Origin: Candidatus Tenebribacter mawsonii
GTDB taxonomy: Bacteria > Cloacimonadota > Cloacimonadia > Cloacimonadales > TCS61
DNA: 9,658 nt
Assembly (NCBI GenBank): GCA_030765665.1
Contig: JAVCCD010000059.1
Span: 1 to 9,658, forward strand
Direction: 5' to 3'
In this document: positions 1 to 5,790 of the stretch, piece after piece
Position numbering within the stretch: the first letter of the stretch is position 1
How the letters are laid out: each line of letters opens with the position of its first letter
Translations under genes and position numbers: made by a program
Notes under the pieces: model-generated
Seen by the model: the letters and a program-made list of their open reading frames with translations, nothing else
Told to the model about the DNA's origin: nothing
Databases searched by the model: none

Positions 1-715
1 GAACCTGAAATTCTTTCAAATTCTCTGATTCCCTAACCAATGTTTTAGTAGTTTTTGCTCCGGTAATTCCTTCATTAAAAGCTCCGGTAATTTTGGAATT
101 TGTTTTTCGTACCTTTCTGTATGCTTTCAGGATAACCTTTTGGAAATAGATACTCATTACTACCAAAACAGGCACGACAGTCATTGTAATCAATGCTAAT
201 TTCACATTCAGGATCAGCATTACTACTGAGATCAGGATCATCAATGACCCACCCCAGACCATGTCTACCAGTCCCCAGGAAATAAAACTTCCCAAACGCT
301 GACTGTCGGAAGTCATACGTGCCATCAACCAACCTACCGGAGTTTTATCATAATAATTGAATGATAATTCTTGCAGTTTAAGGAATCCCTTCTTCCTGAT
401 ATCATAGGTAAGATGTGTCTCAATCTTACCGGCAATATCGATAAAGAAGAAAATATTTACTGCCTGGATAGCAACCAAAGCAAAAAATACGATAGCGTAA
501 ATTTCTATTCCTTCTGTTTTACCTGGAATTACATAATTATCAATGGCATACTTGCTCATCAGCGGGAAAAGTACATCAATTCCAGCTAAAGACAACATGA
601 AAAATCCCAGAAGGATTATCTTCTTTTTATAAGGTTTGCAGAAAGTTAAAAGTTTCTTCCACAAAGTCAGATCAAATCTTTTTTTGTATTCTTTTTCTTC
701 AAATGCGTTACTCAT
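1..715 (-). CDS. ABC exporter half-transporter, second subunit (BmrD/TM288-like), partial: N-terminal 238 residues
   Basis: The reading frame is open from ATG at 715 to the left edge, so the C-terminal nucleotide-binding domain lies outside the window. The visible part is the type-IV exporter membrane domain. Hydrophobic segments lie at about residues 33-53, 70-92, 148-169 and 172-192. The first intracellular coupling region (residues about 118-137, YYDKTPVGWLMARMTSD) has the pattern typical of multidrug exporter halves. The start is supported by an SD (AAGGA) six or seven bases upstream of the ATG. It follows the 619-residue half-transporter on the same strand after a 131-base gap, the order seen in Bacillus bmrC-bmrD, so the two probably form a heterodimer in the inner membrane. 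By family analogy this subunit should carry the canonical catalytic Glu, which cannot be checked here. The substrate is unknown; multidrug or lipid export is the family expectation. Confidence 0.9.
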   Translation of the reverse strand, partial: MSNAFEEKEYKKRFDLTLWKKLLTFCKPYKKKIILLGFFMLSLAGIDVLFPLMSKYAIDNYVIPGKTEGIEIYAIVFFALVAIQAVNIFFFIDIAGKIETHLTYDIRKKGFLKLQELSFNYYDKTPVGWLMARMTSDSQRLGSFISWGLVDMVWGGSLMILISVVMLILNVKLALITMTVVPVLVVMSIYFQKVILKAYRKVRKTNSKITGAFNEGITGAKTTKTLVRESENLKEFQV

Positions 716-846
716 TATTAAATCCTTAAATTTTTTGTGTCCTGGTAAGCGAAGCAGAACCTTCACCAATGTATCCTTCGACTCCAATGCTGAGTTTTGC
801 TAAACTCCACGCATTCAACGGCATCAGGATGACAGTAACTGAATTA
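716..846. repeat. Intergenic region with an imperfect palindromic element (about 741-838)
   Basis: The spacer between the two exporter genes contains a block that is GC-richer than other spacers in the window. Read on the minus strand it begins GTCATCCTGATGCC and continues through GTCGAAGGATAC, the phrase found in many dispersed intergenic repeats of low-GC and FCB-group bacteria. At its centre is a hairpin: aatgc (786-790) pairs with gcatt (811-815), and gagttt (792-797) pairs with aaactc (802-807) around a tgct loop. It has no coding potential that I can see. It could be a REP/MITE-like element inserted within the operon. A single window cannot show that it is repeated elsewhere. There is no U-tract, so it is not an obvious terminator. 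Confidence 0.5.
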
Positions 847-2706
847 TTAACTAATTTTTCTATTTTCATTCTTTTCATTTTTACTCAGTAGTCCTTCCTC
901 TTCCAGAGCCAGCTCTTCTTCCAGAGAATTCTGGATAGCCCAGACGCGTTTGTATAAACCTTCCTGATCCACCAGTTCCAAGTGAGTTCCCTGCTGGACA
1001 ATCTTGCCGTGTTCCAGCACAAGGATCATATCAGCTTCAGCTAAAGTAGTAAGACGATGCGAGATGATGAAAGTCGTGGCTTCAGTATCTAGTTTATTCA
1101 ATCTCTTTCGAATTGCAGCATCGGTTTCTGTATCTACAGCACTCAAACTGTCATCAAAAATGAGAATTGGATTTCCGTTAATGATCGTCCTGGCAATAGC
1201 TACCCGTTGTTTCTGTCCACCGGAAAGCGTTACACCTTTCTCACCAACTGCTGTTTCATAACCGTCTTCAAAGCTTTCTATAACATCATGTACTGAAGCG
1301 ATCTGAGCTGCTTTGAAAACCATATCATCTTCATAGCTATTTGTCGCTAATCCAATATTATCTTTAAGCGTTTTGGAAAACAGAAAAGGTTCCTGCAAAA
1401 CTATACCAATATTATCGCGTAGAGTTCGCTTGCTGATCTTCTTCACATCTATTCCATCGATTTTCACTGATCCTGACTGGTTGTCGTACAATCTTGGCAA
1501 CAGACTAACCAGAGTCGATTTGCCTGATCCTGTTGGACCAAGAATCGCAACTGTTTGTCCTTTTTTCACTTTGAATGAAACATCTTCCAAAATTGGATGG
1601 CCTTCATCATAATGAAAACTCACGTTTTCAAATTCGATTTCACCATCGATCTTATCTTTGAAGATTCCATCATCCAGATCTTCGATAGGTTCATCCAGAA
1701 TTTCCTGAATACGTTCAATGGAAACCAGAGCTTTACCCATATCGGTAAGTACTCTTCCCAATTGACGAACCGGCCAGAGCAGCATACCCACATAAGAAGT
1801 GAAAGCCAGTAATGTTCCCAGAGTGATAATACCATTGGCTGCCCAATAAGTTCCTAGAACAGTAACTGCAATTATCTGAGTGAGACTGAGTAGATCTGAA
1901 ACAGACCAGTACCAGGCTAGCAGACGGATCAATCTGTAAGTAAGATCGCGATATTCAACGTTCTTTTCATCAAATTTATCTATTTCATATTTCTGTCTGG
2001 CAAATGCACGAACCACACGAACGCCACTCAGATTTTCCTGTAATACTGTCGAAAGTCTTCCTTCAGATTCATCCGAAGCTTTGAAAGCAGTCTTCACTTT
2101 GATGAAAAATATTACTGCAAAAGCAAAGATGAATGGAACCAATGAAAGTGAGATTAAAGTCATTTTCACGCTCATCGGCAACATGAAAGAAAGCGCAAAG
2201 AAAAGCATGAAAAATGCTCTTCCCACTTCTACCATCTGCATTGACAAAAAACGTCGAATTGTTTCCACATCCGAAGTACATCGTTGGATCAAATCTCCAG
2301 TTTTAGCTTTCACATGATAATCAAAAGGCAGATACTGCAAATGATCATACACTTTATCTCTAATTTTTTGAGCAATGGATTCCGAAGCCGTAGCCGACCA
2401 TTTGCCTTTGAAAAACAGGAAAATTCCACGTGAAAGTGTAAGTAAAATCAGGATAACACTACACATCCACAAACTCTTTTCCAGCACCGTTTTTCCACCC
2501 ATAAAATTAAAGATCTCAGTAAATAATGGCTGCAGCCAACCACTTGTTTCTATTGGCTTTGTGCCAATTATTGAATCGATGGTAACACGTAATACAAGCG
2601 GCCAGGCAAAGCGCAAAAATATCGCTGCACCAACAGCCAGGATCGAGAAAACGTACAACGATCTATTGCCTTTCATAAAATTCCAAAGTAATTTCATTTT
2701 TTTCAT
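847..2706 (-). CDS. ABC exporter half-transporter, first subunit with degenerate catalytic site (BmrC/TM287-like)
   Basis: This 619-residue protein is a complete half-exporter: membrane domain then ATPase domain. Transmembrane helices lie at about residues 17-38, 80-98, 163-180, 182-203, 270-290 and 297-315. The ATPase domain runs from about 355 to 590: Walker A GPTGSGKST at 390-398, Q-loop Q438, signature LSGGQ at 494-498, Walker B ILIFDD at 514-519 and switch His H550. The residue after the Walker B Asp is Asp519 instead of the catalytic Glu. This is the known mark of the degenerate-site subunit in heterodimeric exporters such as BmrCD, LmrCD and TM287/288. The partner gene follows downstream. 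Start: ATG 2706, with a modest SD-like AAGAGA; an in-frame ATG at 2697 is possible but less well placed. The C-terminal tail is acidic then basic (about 595-619). Upstream lie a terminator and a hairpin-rich leader with a short ORF, suggesting attenuation control. Substrate unknown, likely drugs or hydrophobic compounds. Confidence 0.95.
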   Translation of the reverse strand: MKKMKLLWNFMKGNRSLYVFSILAVGAAIFLRFAWPLVLRVTIDSIIGTKPIETSGWLQPLFTEIFNFMGGKTVLEKSLWMCSVILILLTLSRGIFLFFKGKWSATASESIAQKIRDKVYDHLQYLPFDYHVKAKTGDLIQRCTSDVETIRRFLSMQMVEVGRAFFMLFFALSFMLPMSVKMTLISLSLVPFIFAFAVIFFIKVKTAFKASDESEGRLSTVLQENLSGVRVVRAFARQKYEIDKFDEKNVEYRDLTYRLIRLLAWYWSVSDLLSLTQIIAVTVLGTYWAANGIITLGTLLAFTSYVGMLLWPVRQLGRVLTDMGKALVSIERIQEILDEPIEDLDDGIFKDKIDGEIEFENVSFHYDEGHPILEDVSFKVKKGQTVAILGPTGSGKSTLVSLLPRLYDNQSGSVKIDGIDVKKISKRTLRDNIGIVLQEPFLFSKTLKDNIGLATNSYEDDMVFKAAQIASVHDVIESFEDGYETAVGEKGVTLSGGQKQRVAIARTIINGNPILIFDDSLSAVDTETDAAIRKRLNKLDTEATTFIISHRLTTLAEADMILVLEHGKIVQQGTHLELVDQEGLYKRVWAIQNSLEEELALEEEGLLSKNEKNENRKIS

Positions 2707-2756
2707 AATAATCTCTTTTTGCTAAAAGCAATTGGCAAATAACTTTGCCCTTTCAT
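2703..2756 (-). CDS. Possible 17-codon upstream ORF overlapping the exporter start (ATGA)
   Basis: Minus-strand ATG at 2756 reads MKGQSYLPIAFSKKRLL, and its TGA stop overlaps the exporter ATG in the arrangement ATGA. It has no recognisable SD, so translation is doubtful. The overlap would let its ribosomes reinitiate at the exporter. The ORF covers two small hairpins listed separately. Such a short overlap can arise by chance in AT-rich DNA, so this is a candidate only. Confidence 0.2.
   Translation of the reverse strand: MKGQSYLPIAFSKKRLL
2719..2749 (-). promoter_or_regulatory. Two small hairpins in the exporter 5' untranslated region
   Basis: Two perfect short inverted repeats sit just upstream of the exporter SD: ttgct/agcaa around aaa (2719-2731) and ggcaaa/tttgcc around taac (2734-2749). 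They would fold in the mRNA between the leader terminator and the start codon. Either could affect ribosome access, or act as a regulator-binding site. Function is not shown by the sequence. Confidence 0.35.
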
Positions 2757-2810
2757 TAATTTAGTTTAACTTTTCAATTCACTTTAATATTTTACAAATT
2801 AAAAACATTT

Positions 2811-2852
2811 TTAATAAATAAAAAAAGCTCGCGGGTTTTCCCACGAGCTTTT
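2811..2852 (-). terminator. Strong intrinsic terminator reading leftward
   Basis: On the minus strand a stem of AAAAGCTCG-T-GGG and CCC-G-CGAGCTTTT (2840-2852 with 2823-2835) closes an AAAA loop (2836-2839). The only non-Watson-Crick pair is a U-G wobble (2843/2832). The stem is followed by a run of T (complement of 2821-2826) and then ATTTATT. This is a textbook rho-independent terminator for transcripts coming from the right. It lies about 105 bases before the exporter start and has no long gene directly upstream. It would therefore end a short leader RNA unless read through. In the plus direction the downstream T-run is only four bases, so activity that way is doubtful. Confidence 0.85.
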
Positions 2853-3005
2853 GTATCATTATTTCTAGATACAAAAATGGTGGGATAGCCCTTATTAAGG
2901 AACCAATCCCACCAAGATTTGGCTGATTTCTCAGCCTATATATTATTCAGCCATTTATAGGCCTACGAATAAAGACTTCTTTGGTTTTGCAGGATTGGCT
3001 TCCTG

Positions 3006-3053
3006 TTAGGCAGTAGTACCTTGAGGTACTCTACTTTTAAAAATATTGATCAT
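3006..3053 (-). CDS. Leader peptide, 15 residues
   Basis: ATG at 3053 opens a 15-codon ORF reading MINIFKSRVPQGTTA, ending at TAA (3008-3006). It is preceded by AAAGGAGG with five bases between AGGAGG and the ATG, the strongest SD in the window, which argues for real translation. Codons 7-14 lie inside the first hairpin of the leader RNA, and the second hairpin begins right after the stop. A translating or stalled ribosome would therefore change the RNA fold downstream. The peptide has no run of one amino acid, which argues against amino-acid starvation sensing and leaves drug-induced stalling as the likelier trigger. After the stop the same frame reads a further 16 sense codons before another TAA, so a decayed longer gene is the alternative reading. 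Confidence 0.55.
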   Translation of the reverse strand: MINIFKSRVPQGTTA

Positions 3054-3066
3054 GAAAACCTCCTTT

Positions 3067-3220
3067 AATTTATTTACGTACATTTCTTTTTTCTGACGCA
3101 CCGACTTTTTTTCTTTTTATATTTATATCGGTCAAGTTTTTTTTATTAGAAATATTTTAACCCAGTCTTTTCCCTCAACCATAACACTCTTATTTTATTT
3201 TGTACAAATGTATTAGCAAC
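3067..3220. other. AT-rich spacer upstream of the leader RNA
   Basis: No gene is visible on either strand. On the minus strand the stretch is A-rich with several homopolymer runs. A TACATTTG sequence (3212-3205) matches the TAnnTTTG -7 box but has no TTG at the right distance upstream. A TTGACC (3135-3130) is followed too closely by TATAAA (3121-3116) to form a standard sigma-70 pair. The promoter for the leader is probably here, but I cannot place it. Confidence 0.4.
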
Positions 3221-3445
3221 CTACAAAGAAATTATCTCGTTTGAGCCCTGTGCACGAGCTATCTGCATGGAAAGCCAGGATTGAGCTTCTTGCTCATCAG
3301 AGAATTCCTTACTCGAACAAAAGGATTCGTCGTTCGTATAAAATCTCCAATAAACATTATTCTTATCCTCTTTTCGTATGATATCCATTCTGAATACATT
3401 GTCGATATTTACAAATTTGTTTTTTTTCACTTCAATAATAATCAT
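3221..3445 (-). CDS. Small uncharacterised protein, 74 residues
   Basis: I do not recognise a named family. It is a soluble protein with no signal peptide or membrane segment. Residues 1-45 look like three or four beta strands (IIIEVKKNKFVNIDNVFRMD, then DIIRKEDKNNVYWRFYTN), followed by an acidic amphipathic helix from about 49 to 66 (SDEQEAQSWLSMQIARA). This beta-sheet-plus-helix layout with an early 'V-N-I-D' motif is common among small single-domain bacterial proteins of unknown role. The SD (AAAGGGAG) overlaps the stop codon of the GyrI-like gene just upstream, so the two are very likely co-transcribed and translationally linked. It may modulate the GyrI-like protein or act in the same drug response; that is inference from position alone. 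Confidence 0.75.
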   Translation of the reverse strand: MIIIEVKKNKFVNIDNVFRMDIIRKEDKNNVYWRFYTNDESFCSSKEFSDEQEAQSWLSMQIARAQGSNEIISL

Positions 3446-3457
3446 TTCTCTCTCCCT

Positions 3458-3982
3458 TTAGTTTTCATTGGTAAACAATAAACCATCATTAATATTATCT
3501 TTATTGTCTCGTTTTGCAATTGGAATATGGATATCCATTTGTGACTCTTTCTCACCAAAATTAAAACGTGAATCATACCACTCTATCTCATCAGCCGAAA
3601 CTAGCTCATATTCACTTCCAGGAAGCCACTTTTCATAGATATAATCATATGTTTCTCCTAGTGTTTCCAGAGATCCCACATGTGTAAACACTGCTACTAA
3701 TTGTGACGATATTTTTCGATATTCCATTCCGACAGGAACAATACTATCATCTTTTACTACTTTGCATGCCATGTAATTAAATTGGGAATCTTCAAGAAGT
3801 TCAGTTTCATTATCACTAAAACAAATGCCTAGAGAACAATCAGGGACAGCATTTTTACCTAATTCATCCATCCTAGCAATGAAATCAGTCCATAGTTGCG
3901 GGATGCGATTTTCCTCTACAGTTGTGAGAATTCTTATTCCAACAACTTTCAGTGCTTCACGTTGAGTTATGATTACTTTCAT
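3458..3982 (-). CDS. GyrI-like / effector-binding-domain protein (small-molecule binding), 174 residues
   Basis: The protein is a stand-alone effector-binding domain of the GyrI-like/SMBD type, without the helix-turn-helix of AraC or MerR family relatives. Residues 10-40 form the first strand and helix (LKVVGIRILT, then IPQLWTDFIARMDEL). FNYMACKVV (68-76) and LVAVFTHVGSL (95-105) are core strands with the usual helix after them (TYDYIYEKWLPGS, 111-123). The C-terminal MDIHIPI (149-155) is the typical closing strand. The family binds hydrophobic or cationic drugs; some members inhibit gyrase or buffer toxins and others act as signal receptors. Length is close to the usual 150-160 plus a short polar tail. 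The start ATG at 3982 has an AAGGAAAA SD. It is the first gene of a leftward unit that ends near the exporter leader, so a sensing or sequestration role alongside drug export is plausible. Confidence 0.8.
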   Translation of the reverse strand: MKVIITQREALKVVGIRILTTVEENRIPQLWTDFIARMDELGKNAVPDCSLGICFSDNETELLEDSQFNYMACKVVKDDSIVPVGMEYRKISSQLVAVFTHVGSLETLGETYDYIYEKWLPGSEYELVSADEIEWYDSRFNFGEKESQMDIHIPIAKRDNKDNINDGLLFTNEN

Positions 3983-4042
3983 AATTTTCCTTTTTTTTAT
4001 TATTAAAAAATGTTATCTAATTACTTTGTCAAATAAAATTAC

Positions 4043-4072
4043 TTGCAAAAAAAATAATGATAAATACGTTTG
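4043..4072 (+). promoter_or_regulatory. Bacteroidetes-type promoter for the K+ channel operon
   Basis: TTG (4043-4045) and TACGTTTG (4065-4072) are separated by 19 bases. This matches the Bacteroidetes -33/-7 pattern (TTTG or TTG, 19-21 bp, TAnnTTTG). It lies 40 bases before the channel start, in the divergent spacer shared with the GyrI-like gene. No classical -35/-10 pair with proper spacing was found here. It is a single sequence match in AT-rich DNA, so chance is not excluded. Confidence 0.5.
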
Positions 4073-4111
4073 TAATTAGAATCTGTTAGTAATCAATAGG
4101 TTAGGGGTAGA

Positions 4112-5269
4112 GTGAAACTTAAGAGAAAAGTTTATAGAAATTTGAATAAAAACAGACATCTCATTCAGTTGCTTAAGAATGTTGTAATGATATGTCTTGT
4201 TGTGCTTGCAGGTGCAATTGCAGTTTGGGCTGTTGAATTTAGGAATCCCAGTAGCGTGATTAAGAGTTTCTTCGATGCAATATGGTGGGCTTTGGTTACG
4301 ATAACAACTGTTGGATACGGTGACATTGTCCCCAAGACCTTCTGGGGAAGAATTATTGGTATTATATTTATTTTTCTTGGTTTCACAATATTTTCAATAT
4401 TTACAGCATTTATTGCCAGTAGCTTCATTGATAAGAAGATAAAGGAGAGAAAAGGTTTGAATAAGATAACAGAAAAAAATCATATACTAATTTGCGGATG
4501 GAATAATAGTGCAAAGAAAATACTTGATTACATCAGCAAATTAGACCCAGCAGAGATTCCAAATATCGTACTTGTTAATGAATTAGACGAAGGAGAGTTT
4601 TCTTCACTTCAAAACCATTATCCAGATATACAAATAAAGTTTATAATTGGAGACTTCACAAATCAAGAGATCCTGTTGAAGGCAAACATTAAAGATGCAA
4701 AACATATTATTTTACTTTTCGACGAAAGTAAAGCAAATTCAACTCCTTCTGATGACAGAACAATTATTGCATCTCACAATATAAATTACATGAAATTGAA
4801 AGGAAAAATAAGTATCCAACTTCACGATGAAAAATATCTACCTAATATTCGGAGAGAAAAAATTGCAAATATCGTGATTTATGACAATTTGGGTGGAAGC
4901 CTTCTGGCAAGTTCAACTATTAATCCAACTATCCCTGATTTTTTACAGGAGGTTCTTAAATCTACAGATGGAAAAGGATTCAAAGAGATCCTGATACCTG
5001 CAATGTTTATAGGTAAAACATTTAAGGAGCTTTCCGAATTTTTCAAAGAAGAAAATGATTTGTTAACTTTAGGAATTGTTTCTGTATTCCCCGAAGTTTC
5101 CATAGACGAGATTATTTCAGATGATTCATCTTCAATCGATCAATTCATAAAAAGTCAATTTGAACAATCAGCAAAAAAATTCAAAGCTGATAAAGTTAAA
5201 AATCGTGTGAAACTAAAACCTGAATCTGATTATATTATTCAAGACACAGATAAAGCAATTGTATTGTAG
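4112..5269 (+). CDS. Potassium channel with RCK (TrkA-like) regulatory domain, MthK-type
   Basis: This 385-residue inner-membrane channel subunit has a two-helix pore: TM1 about 22-41, pore helix 50-65, selectivity filter TVGYGD at 66-71, TM2 about 80-105. A cytoplasmic RCK_N domain begins at HILICGW (124-130), the strand-loop found in MthK, where the nucleotide-binding glycines are degenerate, and runs to about residue 262. RCK_C covers about 285 to 385, with a charged insertion of about 38 residues (326-364) before the final strand. Four subunits should form the pore with an RCK gating ring that binds ions or nucleotides. The start is GTG with AGGGG four bases upstream; no ATG occurs before residue 26, inside TM1, so GTG is preferred. 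The next gene encodes a cyclic-nucleotide-binding protein whose SD overlaps this stop codon, suggesting ligand control by a partner. Confidence 0.92.
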   Translation: MKLKRKVYRNLNKNRHLIQLLKNVVMICLVVLAGAIAVWAVEFRNPSSVIKSFFDAIWWALVTITTVGYGDIVPKTFWGRIIGIIFIFLGFTIFSIFTAFIASSFIDKKIKERKGLNKITEKNHILICGWNNSAKKILDYISKLDPAEIPNIVLVNELDEGEFSSLQNHYPDIQIKFIIGDFTNQEILLKANIKDAKHIILLFDESKANSTPSDDRTIIASHNINYMKLKGKISIQLHDEKYLPNIRREKIANIVIYDNLGGSLLASSTINPTIPDFLQEVLKSTDGKGFKEILIPAMFIGKTFKELSEFFKEENDLLTLGIVSVFPEVSIDEIISDDSSSIDQFIKSQFEQSAKKFKADKVKNRVKLKPESDYIIQDTDKAIVL

Positions 5270-5277
5270 GAGATTAT

Positions 5278-5769
5278 ATGGATCTCAATTTTCTTAAGAA
5301 CGTGAATCTGGTAAAAGAACTAACAACTCAGGAACTCAAAATTTTCTCTTCCAAACTTAAAACAGTAAAATATAAAGAGAATGAATTCCTGATAGAGGAA
5401 AATAAAGATAGCGATAAACTTTTTATTTTATTTAAAGGTAAAGTTATTATATCAAAAAAAATAACGATGATTGACGAACAAGAAAAAATTGACAAAACAT
5501 TTATATCACTTTGTGCTGATGATTATGCTTTTTTTGGTGAGATTGGATTACTAGGTCTACAGAAGCGTACCGCAACTTGCAGAGCAAAAACAGAATGTAC
5601 ACTTTATACTATTGATCATAAAGATTTTATGAGTATCTGCAAATTAAATCCTGAAATTGGTTTTAAAATGCTTCTTGAGATTGCAAGGAAATTGTCAGGA
5701 TTATTAGAAAAAACAAACGAAGATGTATTGAAACTTACAACAGCACTGATCTATGCATTAAAAAGTTAA
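5278..5769 (+). CDS. Stand-alone cyclic-nucleotide-binding domain protein, 163 residues
   Basis: The protein is a single Crp/cNMP-binding beta-barrel with flanking helices and no DNA-binding domain. Residues 5-22 form the N-terminal helices and 28-80 the first barrel strands, including LFILFKGKV (48-56). The phosphate-binding cassette FGEIGLL...RTAT (86-100) keeps the conserved Glu (E88) and Arg (R97) expected for cyclic nucleotide binding. The C-terminal helix (about 125-160) is where Crp proteins would continue into a helix-turn-helix; the protein stops there at 163. It is therefore a signal receptor and not a transcription factor. Its ATG is 8 bases after the channel stop, and the AGGAG SD overlaps that stop, so expression is coupled to the channel. 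The likely role is a trans-acting ligand sensor for the channel; the partnership is inferred only from the operon. Confidence 0.88.
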   Translation: MDLNFLKNVNLVKELTTQELKIFSSKLKTVKYKENEFLIEENKDSDKLFILFKGKVIISKKITMIDEQEKIDKTFISLCADDYAFFGEIGLLGLQKRTATCRAKTECTLYTIDHKDFMSICKLNPEIGFKMLLEIARKLSGLLEKTNEDVLKLTTALIYALKS

Positions 5770-5790
5770 GAACACTTCGTGATTCCATAA

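Larger units (their letters stand above)
2811..3066 (-). ncRNA. Structured leader RNA upstream of the ABC exporter, candidate attenuator (or free small RNA)
   Basis: This minus-strand stretch lies before the exporter and has no ORF over 15 codons but dense secondary structure. In transcription order: agta+gtacc / ggtac+tact hairpin (3035-3012, two-base bulge); cagga/tcctg (3005-2990); gcctata/tataggc with a 15-base loop (2962-2934); ggctga/tcagcc capped by a GAAA tetraloop (2936-2921); a 9-bp stem tggtgggat/atcccacca (2914-2878) with an inner cctt/aagg; gtatc/gatac, extendable to 9 bp (2876-2849); then the terminator. A leader ORF with a strong SD occupies its 5' end. Leader peptide, alternative hairpins and a terminator before a transporter are the parts of a ribosome-mediated attenuator, as described for Bacillus bmrCD. 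It matches no Rfam family that I can recall. It might instead be an independent terminated small RNA. No promoter is certain; a TAnnTTTG box at 3205-3212 is one candidate. Confidence 0.6.

Noticed and set aside
75..332. 85-codon minus-strand ORF
   Set aside because: It lies inside the exporter second-subunit gene in another frame. The partial transporter frame (715 to the edge) is clearly the coding one.
2375..2725. 116-codon plus-strand ORF opposite the exporter
   Set aside because: It is a shadow of the strongly supported exporter gene, with no independent SD or domain.
2921..2936. Leader RNA as a known riboswitch (for example a c-di-GMP GEMM type)
   Set aside because: A GAAA-capped hairpin and short stems are present, but the conserved core sequences of the riboswitches I know are not.
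3006..3053. Stop-codon recoding in the leader frame
   Set aside because: The stops are TAA, which is the normal stop for several genes in this window, and there is no sign of a selenocysteine (UGA) or pyrrolysine (UAG) context.
3116..3135. Sigma-70 promoter TTGACC/TATAAA for the leader RNA
   Set aside because: Only eight bases separate the two elements; the expected spacing is about 17.
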